DNA from: Chloroflexaceae bacterium
GTDB lineage: Bacteria; Chloroflexota; Chloroflexia; Chloroflexales; Chloroflexaceae
NCBI GenBank assembly: GCA_028282325.1
Contig: JANQID010000052.1
Location: 90,968-154,967 of the forward strand
DNA: 64,000 nt
Direction: 5' to 3'
The position numbers were made by a program, and so were the translations under genes. This document shows positions 8,652-16,671 of this stretch, piece after piece; positions within the stretch are counted from its first letter, which is position 1, and each line of letters begins with the position of its first letter. The notes under the pieces are model-generated. The model was not told the DNA's origin and made no database searches. It saw only the letters and a list, made by a program, of their open reading frames with translations.

Positions 8652-9683
8652 ATGAACGTGTTACTCACTGGAAGCGGCGGCTATATTGGAACTGTTACCG
8701 CGTCTGCGTTGATGAGTCAGGGATTTGATGTAACCGGTGTTGACACCGGTTACTATGCTAGCGGCTGGTTGTATCACGGAGTCATACAGGCGCCGCGGTG
8801 GATCGTCAAGGACATTCGCCAGATTACCGTCGAGGATCTGGCTGGATACGACGCCGTCGTCCATATGGCTGAGTTGTCGAACGATCCGCTGGGCCAGCTC
8901 AACCCGGAAGTTACCTATATCATCAACCATCAAGGCAGCGTTGCGCTGGCGAAGAAGGCTCGGCAGGCGGGCGTTTCTCGCTTCGTTTATATGTCATCGT
9001 GCAGTGTCTACGGCGTCGGCTCCGACGATTTCAAGACGGAGGAGTCCGAGACAAATCCTCAGACCGCCTACGCCAAGAGCAAGGTTATGGTTGAGCGCGA
9101 TGTCTCGCAAATGGCGAATGATGAATTTTCGCCCACGTTCTTACGCAATGCAACGGCGTTTGGCGCTTCCCCGCGGATGCGTTTCGACGTGGTTTTGAAT
9201 AACTTGTCGGGTCTAGCCTGGACGACGGGTGAGATTCGTATGACCAGCGACGGAACGCCGTGGCGACCGCTGGTGCACATTCTCGATATTTCGCAGGCGA
9301 TCGGCAGCGTATTGAAGGCGCCGCGTGAAATCGTGCATAATCAGATATTCAATACTGGCGACTCCCAGCAGAATTACCGCGTGCGCGAGATCGCCGAAAT
9401 TGTCGCCGAGACGTTTCCGGGCTGTGAGTTGAGCTTTGGTGCAAGCGATAAAGATAATCGCAGTTATCGCGTCTCGTTTGAGAAAATCAACACGCAGTTG
9501 CCCGGTTTCAAGTGCCGCTATGATGCGGCAAAAGGAGCGGAGCAACTCCGTGAGGTATTCGAAGGCATTGGCATGACGCGCGAGATCTTCGGGGCACCTC
9601 CGTATACTCGCTTGAAGATGCTCCAGCTATTGATTAACACCGGACAAGTCGATAATCAGCTCTTCTGGAGGGATCTGCCATGA
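8652..9683 (+). CDS. NAD-dependent epimerase/dehydratase (extended SDR)
   Basis: A 343-residue extended short-chain dehydrogenase with the GSGGYIG nucleotide-binding motif at the N-terminus, the YAKSK (YxxxK) active site, and MSSCSVYG in place of the TDE motif of 4,6-dehydratases. It is therefore more likely an epimerase or reductase acting on an NDP-sugar than a dehydratase. AAGGAA lies before the ATG. Its stop overlaps the next start by ATGA, so it is co-translated with the RfbC-like epimerase. Substrate is inferred from the cassette (a CDP-sugar); the exact reaction cannot be read from sequence. Confidence 0.85.
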   Translation: MNVLLTGSGGYIGTVTASALMSQGFDVTGVDTGYYASGWLYHGVIQAPRWIVKDIRQITVEDLAGYDAVVHMAELSNDPLGQLNPEVTYIINHQGSVALAKKARQAGVSRFVYMSSCSVYGVGSDDFKTEESETNPQTAYAKSKVMVERDVSQMANDEFSPTFLRNATAFGASPRMRFDVVLNNLSGLAWTTGEIRMTSDGTPWRPLVHILDISQAIGSVLKAPREIVHNQIFNTGDSQQNYRVREIAEIVAETFPGCELSFGASDKDNRSYRVSFEKINTQLPGFKCRYDAAKGAEQLREVFEGIGMTREIFGAPPYTRLKMLQLLINTGQVDNQLFWRDLP

Positions 9684-10210
9684 TTTTTACCGAAACAGCC
9701 TTGCACGGTGCGTACATTATTGATCCGGAAAAGCGCGCGGATCCGCGCGGATTTTTTGCCCGCGCCTGGTGCCAGCGTGAATTTGAAGAGCATAATCTGG
9801 TTCCGCGTATTGTGCAAGTCAACCTTTCCTACAATAAAACCGAGGGGACGCTGCGCGGAATGCACTATCAGCGCGCGCCATATGCGGAAACAAAGCTGAT
9901 CCGCTGCACTCGCGGCGCAATCTATGATGTTATCATTGATTTGCGCCCCGAATCACCTACCTACAAGCAGTGGATCGGCGTTGAGTTGACTGCTGACAAT
10001 TATCGGATGCTCTTTGTTCCAGAAGGCTTCGCGCACGGCTTCCAGACCTTGGAAGACAGCACGGATGTAACGTATCAGGTTTCAGAGTTCTACACTCCTG
10101 GCGTCGAAGGCGGCGTGCGTTACAATGATCCGCTGTTTTCTATTCAGTGGCCATTGGAAGTCACTGTCATCAGCGACAAAGATCGCTCGTGGCCGGATTA
10201 TGAGGTATAG
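9680..10210 (+). CDS. rfbC: dTDP-4-dehydrorhamnose 3,5-epimerase-like protein
   Basis: A 176-residue cupin of the RmlC family, which epimerises 4-keto-6-deoxy NDP-sugars. Motifs include DPRGFFAR, LRGMHYQ with the catalytic His, DVIIDLRPESPTY, FVPEGFAHGFQTL and the Tyr in EFYTPGVEGG. It overlaps the upstream SDR by ATGA. Because the cassette starts with a cytidylyltransferase, the real substrate may be a CDP- rather than dTDP-sugar. The family call is firm and the substrate uncertain. Confidence 0.88.
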   Translation: MIFTETALHGAYIIDPEKRADPRGFFARAWCQREFEEHNLVPRIVQVNLSYNKTEGTLRGMHYQRAPYAETKLIRCTRGAIYDVIIDLRPESPTYKQWIGVELTADNYRMLFVPEGFAHGFQTLEDSTDVTYQVSEFYTPGVEGGVRYNDPLFSIQWPLEVTVISDKDRSWPDYEV

Positions 10211-10281
10211 GGCGATGTTGCATAATATCAACGCTTGTCCTCGTCATTTACATACGGACATTGCACAGAGGAGCATAATCA

Positions 10282-11598
10282 ATGATCATTGTTGACAATG
10301 CTTTGGAGCAATGCGAGGCTGAAGGTAAGCCAATTCGCGTGGGAATGATTGGCGCCGGCTTTATGGCTCGTGGTACAGCGCTCCAGATTATCAAATATAC
10401 CAAAGGAATGCGTCTGGTTGCCATCGCCAACCGTACGCTTGAACGCGCGCGCCAGGCTTATGTCGAATCTGGCGTTGAAGCTACTGACGTTCGTGTCGTT
10501 GAAAGCCAGGCGGCGCTTGAACAGGCTATCGCCGACGGCGCTCCAGTGATCACCGATGATGCCCTGATGATCTGCCGCGCCGAAGGCATCGATGTCATCC
10601 TCGAAATTACCGGTGCGGTTGAGTTTGGCGCTCATGTCGCAATGACAGCGATTGAGCATGGGAAGCACATCGTGACGATGAACGCCGAGTTGGATGGCAC
10701 CATCGGCGCGATCCTCAGAACCTATGCGGAGAAAGCCGGGGTGATCCTCTCGGTGTCTGATGGCGATCAGCCCGGCGTGACGATGAACCTTTATCGCTTT
10801 GTCAAAGGTCTCGGCGTACGTCCGGTGCTCTGCGGCAATATCAAAGGGCTGCATGATCCCTACCGCAATCCGACGACGCAAGAGGGATTCGCTAAAAAGT
10901 GGGGCCAGAATCCGTATATGGTCACATCGTTTGCCGACGGTACGAAGATATCGTTCGAGCAGGCGATTGTCGCCAATGCCACCGGTATGCGCGTCGCACA
11001 GCGCGGGATGTTCGGCCCGACTGTGCCGTCTGGCACCCACTTGCAGGAAGTGACCAACAGCCTGTATCCGCTAGAGGCGCTCCTCGAAGGTTCGGGGGTC
11101 GTCGATTACGTTGTCGGCGCGATACCGGCTCCGGGGGTATTTGTGCTCGGTACGCATGACCATCCGACTATGCAGCATTATTTGAATCTGTACAAGCTGG
11201 GGCAGGGGCCGCTCTATCTGTTCTACACCCCTTACCATCTGTGTCACTTTGAAGTTCCGAATACTGTCGCTCGCGTCGCATTGCTTGGCGACGCGGCATT
11301 GCGACCATTGGGCGCGCCGACTGTCGATGTCGTAGCCGCTGCCAAGATCGATCTCAAGGCTGGGCAAATGCTCGATGGTCTGGGCGGGTATTGTACGTAC
11401 GGCCTGGCAGAGAACAGCGATGTGGCATCGGCGGAGAACTTGCTGCCGATCGGTTTGGCCGAAGATTGCCGATTGAAACGCGATGTCGCGAAGGATCAGG
11501 TTATTACGTATGACGATATTGAGATGCCTGCCGGGCGTTTGAGCGATCGCCTGCGCAAAGAGCAAGATGCCTATTTCGCGAAAACGCTGGCGGTGTAG
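10282..11598 (+). CDS. NAD(P)-dependent oxidoreductase with C-terminal SAF domain (homoserine dehydrogenase-like fold)
   Basis: A 438-residue protein with an N-terminal Rossmann domain (VGMIGAGFMARG, residues 19-30), a central catalytic region reminiscent of homoserine dehydrogenase (DGDQPGVTMNLYRF), and a C-terminal SAF-like segment about 390-425 (LKRDVAKDQVITYDDIEMP). GAGGAG precedes the ATG. Proteins of this architecture are found next to nucleotide-sugar genes, which fits its position behind rfbF, SDR and rfbC. No biochemical role is assigned here. It is unlikely to be a true homoserine dehydrogenase given the neighbours and the SAF tail. It is followed by a repeat-rich gap. Confidence 0.75.
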   Translation: MIIVDNALEQCEAEGKPIRVGMIGAGFMARGTALQIIKYTKGMRLVAIANRTLERARQAYVESGVEATDVRVVESQAALEQAIADGAPVITDDALMICRAEGIDVILEITGAVEFGAHVAMTAIEHGKHIVTMNAELDGTIGAILRTYAEKAGVILSVSDGDQPGVTMNLYRFVKGLGVRPVLCGNIKGLHDPYRNPTTQEGFAKKWGQNPYMVTSFADGTKISFEQAIVANATGMRVAQRGMFGPTVPSGTHLQEVTNSLYPLEALLEGSGVVDYVVGAIPAPGVFVLGTHDHPTMQHYLNLYKLGQGPLYLFYTPYHLCHFEVPNTVARVALLGDAALRPLGAPTVDVVAAAKIDLKAGQMLDGLGGYCTYGLAENSDVASAENLLPIGLAEDCRLKRDVAKDQVITYDDIEMPAGRLSDRLRKEQDAYFAKTLAV

Positions 11599-11814
11599 TA
11601 GTGCAATAGGTACATCAACCGCCAGGGTCATGTGATTTTCAGATCTGATGGGTTGGAGCAAGCGGAGAATCCGTTTACCCCAACCCATCAGGTTTTTGTT
11701 TTTGGCGATGCGGTGCTGACGCGCAGCAGCGGTATAGCTCACCTTTCGATAGTGCTTGAGGGGGTATTTTTTCCAGGTCTGATTTGCGGCAACTGGCGCA
11801 TTTTCCCGCCACGA

Positions 11815-11954
11815 TACCAAACAATACTGGAGACACCGCAAGCGGTCATTCTGAGCGCAGCGAAGAATCTCGGATTCCAAGGCCATCGAGACCCTTCCTC
11901 TTCGCTTCGCTCAGGATCAGGGTGACATGCAGCATACTCATCATCGTTTGGTAG
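11815..11954. repeat. Dispersed hairpin repeat, copy 1
   Basis: Bounded by TACCAAACAA and GTTTGGTAG inverted ends. Inside, GGTCATTCTGAGCGCAGCG and a downstream GCTCAGG...GGGTGAC arm face each other, so the whole unit can fold into one long imperfect hairpin. It has no coding capacity. The same unit recurs at six other places in the window, and this copy lies downstream of the SAF oxidoreductase gene. Confidence 0.85.
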
Positions 11955-12020
11955 ATTGATCAGCGAAGGTGCTAAAACAACTAGGGTGCGCCACCAATTT
12001 CGGGCTACGTTCAACCGTAG

Positions 12021-12155
12021 CTACCAAACGAATTTGGATCTACCGCATGCGGTCATTCTGAGCGGAGCGACGAATCCCGGCTGTCAGGGAAGCCGAGACC
12101 CTTCGCTCCGCTCAGGGTCAGGGTGACATGCAGCATACGCATCATCGTTTGGTAG
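12021..12155. repeat. Dispersed hairpin repeat, copy 2 (part of a 201-bp tandem duplication)
   Basis: Starts CTACCAAACGAATTTGG and ends GTTTGGTAG. Together with a spacer of about 66 bases it forms a unit repeated at a 201-bp offset: the GTTTGGTAGATTGATCA junction occurs at 11946 and 12147, and GAATTTGGATCTACCGCATG at 12030 and 12231. The spacer repeats are nearly identical, indicating recent duplication by recombination between copies. Confidence 0.85.
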
Positions 12156-12221
12156 ATTGATCAACGAAGGTGCTAAAACAACTAGGGTGCGCCACCAATC
12201 TCGGGCTACGTACAACCGTAG

Positions 12222-12349
12222 CTACCAAACGAATTTGGATCTACCGCATGCGGTCATTCTGAGCGCAGCGAAGAATCCCGGCTGTCAGGGAAGCCGAGAC
12301 CCTTCGCTCCGCTCAGGGTGGCATGCGGCCTGTTCATTATGTTTGGCAG
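12222..12349. repeat. Dispersed hairpin repeat, copy 3
   Basis: The third unit in the array, with the left end CTACCAAACGAATTTGG intact and a degraded right end GTTTGGCAG. The inner arm GGTCATTCTGAGCGCAGCG matches copy 1 more closely than copy 2 does. It lies upstream of the SDR gene at 12611. Confidence 0.83.
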
Positions 12350-12486
12350 CATCTGATCATTTGTTCTATTCCTGACTGGAACGCCATAGAAAAATGCTGA
12401 AACTATCTCTGGACTATCGAAAGGTGAAGTATAATTGGCCGTAACGGCCTGCTGCTGCCATTGCGTGAAGAAGATGGCGCATATGA

Positions 12487-12550
12487 GACCTGTCAGGTGG
12501 GCGCAACGGCGTACAGCTTCAACAGGCGCAATACCAGCGCCTGACAGGTC
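12487..12550. repeat. Hairpin of the CCTGTCAGG family
   Basis: GACCTGTCAGG at 12487-12497 and CCTGACAGGTC at 12540-12550 form a perfect 11-bp stem around a 42-base loop, just upstream of the SDR gene. Similar CCTGnCAGG stems occur at 21051, 24303, 39024 and 41730, so this is a recurring element. Confidence 0.65.
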
Positions 12551-12610
12551 TTTGCCAGGGCGCCCCAATGCTTTGGTAGCTTCAGCATAAGCATTGGAGG
12601 TCAGATAGCA

Positions 12611-13447
12611 ATGCAAAACCGAGTCATACTCATCACCGGCGCTAATCGGGGGATTGGCAAGGAGACAACCAGAGGGCTGGCGCGGATGGGAGCGACGATT
12701 TGTATAGCTTGTCGCAATCTGCTTCAGGCCGAAGCCGTCTGCGATGAGATCAAAGCGGAGAGCGGCAATTCCCACATCAATGTGATGCATCTAGATCTGG
12801 CTTCGCTTGCGTCGATTCGTACTTTTGTCGAGCAGTTTGCAAGCGCATACAATCAGCTGAACGTGTTGATCAACAATGCGGGTAGTTTCAGTATGCAGCG
12901 TGAAGAGACGGCGGATGGTCTTGAACGCACTATTGGCACGAACTATCTGGGTCCGTTTTTGCTCACGCATCTGTTATTGCCGGTTATACAAACGCCGGGC
13001 GCGCGGATTATCAATGTTGCGTCCGATGCAGCGTTCTATGGCAAGCTCGATCTTGATGATTTGCATATGACCAGGCGTTACGAAGGTTTTCGCGCCTATG
13101 CGGCATCGAAGCAGGCGATCGTGTTGTTTACCCGCGAACTGGCAGAGCGGCTACGCTCCGATGGCATTACAGTCAACGCGGTGCATCCCGGCCATGTCGC
13201 AACGGACATCTGGCCGAACAATACCTGGTATCTCGCACTGATCAGCGCCATCGTCAAGCGGTTTATGATTTCGGCGGAGGCTGGCGCTCAGACGAGCATC
13301 TATCTGGCGACTGCCGAGGCGGTGAGCAATGTCACCGGAGCCTATTTTGTGAAACAGAAGCCGCGTGAAGTTCCCGCAATTTGCAGAGATCCACGGATGC
13401 AGCGTGCATTGTGGCAGCTCAGCGAGCAGTTGACCGGAGTGGGATAA
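12611..13447 (+). CDS. SDR family oxidoreductase (retinol dehydrogenase-like)
   Basis: A classical short-chain dehydrogenase of 278 residues: cofactor motif TGANRGIGKE near residue 10, NNAG near residue 93, catalytic Tyr/Lys in YAASKQAI, and PGHV after it. The Arg in CRNLLQAE after strand 2 suggests NADP preference (inference from SDR rules). The ATG at 12611 has GGAGG about ten bases upstream. The sequence resembles the WWOX/retinol dehydrogenase-like branch common in bacteria, whose substrates are largely unknown. It is isolated on the plus strand, converging with the DUF2156 gene that ends 12 bases away. Confidence 0.87.
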   Translation: MQNRVILITGANRGIGKETTRGLARMGATICIACRNLLQAEAVCDEIKAESGNSHINVMHLDLASLASIRTFVEQFASAYNQLNVLINNAGSFSMQREETADGLERTIGTNYLGPFLLTHLLLPVIQTPGARIINVASDAAFYGKLDLDDLHMTRRYEGFRAYAASKQAIVLFTRELAERLRSDGITVNAVHPGHVATDIWPNNTWYLALISAIVKRFMISAEAGAQTSIYLATAEAVSNVTGAYFVKQKPREVPAICRDPRMQRALWQLSEQLTGVG

Positions 13448-13459
13448 TGGACGGCGATC

Positions 13460-14650
13460 TTATGCGTTGCTGCCAACCTGAATCATCCGTTTCCCAAGCT
13501 GGAGCGTTTCTTTCCCAAATGCGCGTAATAATCCGTGGCTGACAAAGATAAAGGGTGACGTGCCGCCAAAAGCTCCTGCGATGGCGTAGATTGTGCGCGG
13601 CGAAATGCGTCGCTCGCTGGTGATTGCATACAGAGGTTCCCAATAGTCAGGGAGAAATTTGGCTTTGAAGGCGTCTAGCCCATCGAAGTTATAGAAGCGT
13701 TGACCAAGCGAGCGCGTGGCATCGAGCAGCCAGCGCAGCCAGATCGGCTGATCTTGAGACGACACATTCGCACGCTGTGAAAGCGGCGAAAGTCCAAGCG
13801 TGACATAGGTTGCGCCGCTGGCGTTGAGATGGTGCATTGCAGCGTCGAGAAGGAGTTCAGATGTTCCGTTTGGCGCGTCGCCGCACCGCACCATATGCTC
13901 GATCAGCCAGCCGTTGCGCAACGGCACAGGAGAAGCGATCAGAAACCCGACAGTGTGATGGTCGCGTTCGGCGACATACACTCGCCGATCACACAAGTTG
14001 TCAAACGTGTCGGGTTCTACCAGAAAGTGCATCGGCGGCAATCCGCGTCCATCAAGCCATTCGTCCAGACAGCGACACAGCCCGGAATGATTGGTCGCTT
14101 GTTCAGGCCTCCACGGCATGACCGAGACATGCTTGTTGCGAGCGCGCGCGATCTGTGCGCGCACCGACGATTTGCGCTTCACAATCTCCGGCCAGCTTCG
14201 CGGATCCCAGGCTGGCTGCGCACCCAACAACAACTGCGCCTCCGGCGAGCGATCGGTCAGCATTTCCAGAAAATACTCTTGAGCGCCGAAGTAGCAAACT
14301 TGCTGTCGATGACGGCGCGCATCGGCTTCGAAAGCGGCGACGACTTCGGTGAGGCGGGTTGGTTCGCCGATCGGCGCTCCGGCGACAACCCGAAATCCTC
14401 CGCTGGACACATATCCGACGGCTGCGTCGTAGTTCGGGGAGAACCAGAGGTGCATACCGATATTCAGGATCTGGAACGCCATCGTGCTTCTGCCGTGGAG
14501 CAACACGAGTTCGCGCGCCCGCCACCACGCGCGGTAGGATATTGGATCGGTTCGGATATGAGTTGGGGTTCTACATTCTGCTGCGGAAATAATGTTAGGA
14601 TGGGGTGTCGTTTCAAATGTTGTTTGATGAGCGGGCTGAACGATGTCCAC
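13460..14650 (-). CDS. DUF2156 / LPG-synthase C-terminal-like protein
   Basis: A 396-residue protein resembling the soluble GNAT-fold C-terminal domain of lysylphosphatidylglycerol synthase (DUF2156), which transfers an amino acid from aminoacyl-tRNA to phosphatidylglycerol. Family cues are LWFSPNYDAAVGY and VVAGAPIGEP, the SSVRAQIARARNK segment, and the C-terminal FYNFDGLDAFKAKFLPDYWEPLYA. No membrane flippase domain is attached; a separate flippase-like protein is encoded at 33180. The longest frame starts at a GTG at 14650 and the true start could be further in. Many stand-alone DUF2156 proteins have no known substrate. Confidence 0.78.
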   Translation of the reverse strand: MDIVQPAHQTTFETTPHPNIISAAECRTPTHIRTDPISYRAWWRARELVLLHGRSTMAFQILNIGMHLWFSPNYDAAVGYVSSGGFRVVAGAPIGEPTRLTEVVAAFEADARRHRQQVCYFGAQEYFLEMLTDRSPEAQLLLGAQPAWDPRSWPEIVKRKSSVRAQIARARNKHVSVMPWRPEQATNHSGLCRCLDEWLDGRGLPPMHFLVEPDTFDNLCDRRVYVAERDHHTVGFLIASPVPLRNGWLIEHMVRCGDAPNGTSELLLDAAMHHLNASGATYVTLGLSPLSQRANVSSQDQPIWLRWLLDATRSLGQRFYNFDGLDAFKAKFLPDYWEPLYAITSERRISPRTIYAIAGAFGGTSPFIFVSHGLLRAFGKETLQLGKRMIQVGSNA

Positions 14651-14871
14651 ACAAACCTCTATGTATACGGGTTTTTTCTCTCTTGTTTAGCTGCTGTGCG
14701 TCACATTCTCGCGTTAGATTGTACGTCGGTTTTAAAACAATTGACATCCCACAAATGATTGTCATAAACGTCGCTGCTTATGGTTGCGCAACTTCTCACG
14801 ACACTGGCGCAGGGTATCCGAACTCTGTACTTATCATACCTCACCATTACTAAAAACACCAGTTCCAGTAT

Positions 14872-14926
14872 GGCGTTGGGGGAATCGGAGATTCTTCGCT
14901 GCGCTCAGAATGACACCATTTGGTAG
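14872..14926. repeat. Dispersed hairpin repeat, copy 4 (half unit)
   Basis: Only one arm is present: GGAATCGGAGATTCTTCGCT, then GCGCTCAGAATGACACC and the terminal ATTTGGTAG. The terminus joins directly onto the remnant of a metallo-hydrolase gene, so the repeat marks a break point. Confidence 0.75.
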
Positions 14927-15128
14927 CGTCAACCGTTTCGGGAATGATTGACTCAAAGGCTTTGCCGGAGAGGTGGAAGCCTCCTGCGACGCCGTAGATA
15001 GGCAGCCCTTCTGTCAGATTGCACACGTAGTGCAACACATTCACAATACCCGAGTGGCTGCACGCGGACAACGCCAGCAGACCTTCATAGCGGATGCGCG
15101 GGTAGAGTATCTGCCAAGTCCGCGCCAT
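14927..15128 (-). pseudogene. Remnant of an MBL-fold metallo-hydrolase
   Basis: About 67 codons read like the C-terminal part of MBL-fold hydrolases of the dihydropterin-phosphate-synthase-like group: LLALSACSHSGIVNVLHY, then IYGVAGGFHLSG and a PETV near the end. The N-terminal metal-binding HxHxDH half is absent. After PETVDATKW the frame runs into the repeat arm, giving the telltale HSERSEES peptide and a stop at 14850. The gene is therefore truncated at both ends and cannot be functional as a hydrolase. It lies in a 590-base interval (14651-15242) with no other recognisable gene. Confidence 0.8.
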
Positions 15129-15242
15129 ATTCGGTTATCATACACATAAGGCTTGATCCCAAATCACCACAATGATGGCTATCAAGCTTGGCAGCTGTAC
15201 AGCCGCAGTTCATAAACTTTCAAATCTGGATGAGGAACAACA

Positions 15243-16373
15243 ATGACGAAGTACGTCGGCGTGCTTACTGCCGGGGGCGACAGCCCCGGTTTGAACGCGG
15301 CGTTGCGTGGCGCAGGCAAGGCTGCGCTGGGGCGCTTTGGCATGCAGGTTATTGGCTTTCGTGACGGCTTTCGCGGGTTAATGGAAAACCGGACGGTGCG
15401 ATTGGATGAAACGGCGCTATCGGGTATCCTGACGCTTGGCGGCACCATTCTGGGGACGAGTCGCGACAAACCGCACCGAATGCCGATTGGTAATTCGGTG
15501 CTCGACATGACCGAGCTAATCGTTGACAACTATTGCAAGCATCACCTCGATGTGTTAGTGTGCATGGGCGGCGGCGGCACCCAGAAAAACGCCTACCACT
15601 TGCTGCAACATGGATTGAATATCGTGACGCTGCCCAAGACGATCGACAATGACTTAGCGATGACCGACGTCACTTTCGGGTTTGATACGGCTCTGGGCAT
15701 CGCGACCGAAGCGATCGACCGATTGCATAGCACGGCGCATAGCCACCACCGCATTATCGTGGTAGAAATTATGGGTCACAAAACCGGATGGCTGGCGTTG
15801 GGCTCCGGGATTGCCGGTGGGGCTGATGTAATTCTCATTCCCGAAATTCCTTACGACATCGAGAAAGTCGCTGAGGCGATACTTCAGCGCAGTCGGGGCG
15901 GCAAGCGCTTCAGCATCGTCGCTGTGGCCGAGGGAGCGATCTCGAACGATCAGGTTGAACTTGTCGATTCCGCCGAATCTCCCAGCGGCAACCCAGATAA
16001 CGCTGCTGCGAAGAAACACAAGAAAACGATTGCTTCTGAAGGCAATGGGTTGGATCGAGGAGCCAACGGAGGAATCTTGCACCTGGCGCGGAGATTGGAA
16101 GAATTAACCAGCCTCGAATCGCGGATAACGATGTTGGGGCATCTCCAACGCGGCGGCGCGCCTTCCGCAACGGATCGATTGTTAGCGACGCGCTTGGGGA
16201 CGGCGTGTGCTGCGCTGATCGATCAAGGCGTGTATGGCGTTATGGTGGCCGCACGTGGCGAAGGTGTCGATGTGGTGCCGCTTAAGGATGTCGTTGGCAA
16301 GCGGAAAACGGTGCCGCTCGATCATCCCTGGATCGAAAGCGCCCGCAGTGTTGGCACGAGCCTGGGCGATTAA
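15243..16373 (+). CDS. pfkA: 6-phosphofructokinase family protein
   Basis: A 376-residue phosphofructokinase phosphorylating fructose 6-phosphate. Motifs: [11 protein letters not shown] at the N-terminus, PKTIDND with catalytic Asp135/Asp137, [17 protein letters not shown] and [15 protein letters not shown]. Two specificity positions are unusual. The phosphate-donor loop reads GGGGTQKN, so the Mg-binding Asp103 of the E. coli enzyme is Gly111 here. The Gly124 of ATP-enzymes is Lys132, as in pyrophosphate-dependent or mixed clades. The donor (ATP or PPi) cannot be settled by eye. Possible Shine-Dalgarno GAGGAACA. The gene stands alone. Confidence 0.88.
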   Translation: MTKYVGVLTAGGDSPGLNAALRGAGKAALGRFGMQVIGFRDGFRGLMENRTVRLDETALSGILTLGGTILGTSRDKPHRMPIGNSVLDMTELIVDNYCKHHLDVLVCMGGGGTQKNAYHLLQHGLNIVTLPKTIDNDLAMTDVTFGFDTALGIATEAIDRLHSTAHSHHRIIVVEIMGHKTGWLALGSGIAGGADVILIPEIPYDIEKVAEAILQRSRGGKRFSIVAVAEGAISNDQVELVDSAESPSGNPDNAAAKKHKKTIASEGNGLDRGANGGILHLARRLEELTSLESRITMLGHLQRGGAPSATDRLLATRLGTACAALIDQGVYGVMVAARGEGVDVVPLKDVVGKRKTVPLDHPWIESARSVGTSLGD

Positions 16374-16542
16374 GCGTGCTATGCACACGCCTTGCCCCGG
16401 ATCGAATCGCGCCGCCGACAATGTTGGGAAGCCGTCGCAGCCGATGCGATCACTGCTGTAATGGCTATTTCAGGTTATACAGATAAGCAAGGCCTTCATA
16501 CGAGCGTGGCTTTATAGCCAGTGCGATACGCTTCGTTAAGCT

Positions 16543-16571
16543 TTGCACTGGCCGTATGGGCGTGCTATAAT
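16543..16571 (+). promoter_or_regulatory. Sigma70-type promoter for fabF
   Basis: TTGCAC, a 17-base spacer and TATAAT. The expected start is near 16578, giving a leader of about 95 bases before the fabF-like gene. Confidence 0.8.
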
Positions 16572-16671
16572 CGCGGGTCAAAATGGCAAAAACTTCTTAT
16601 ACGCTGCAAGGCCCCTTATGCTATGCTGCCATGTGGGCGGCGCACAAATAATATAACATTGGTTGATGCTT

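Noticed and set aside
10279..11040. 253-codon minus-strand frame inside the SAF oxidoreductase gene
   Set aside because: It is the antisense shadow of a clearly coding gene, His-rich from reversed codons, with no motifs.
11844..12349. CRISPR-like array
   Set aside because: The repeats are 130-200 bp, palindromic and have near-identical spacers, so they are interspersed repeats and not a CRISPR.
12254..12790. 178-codon minus-strand frame crossing a hairpin repeat
   Set aside because: Its C-terminal end is translated repeat sequence and it overlaps the SDR gene start.
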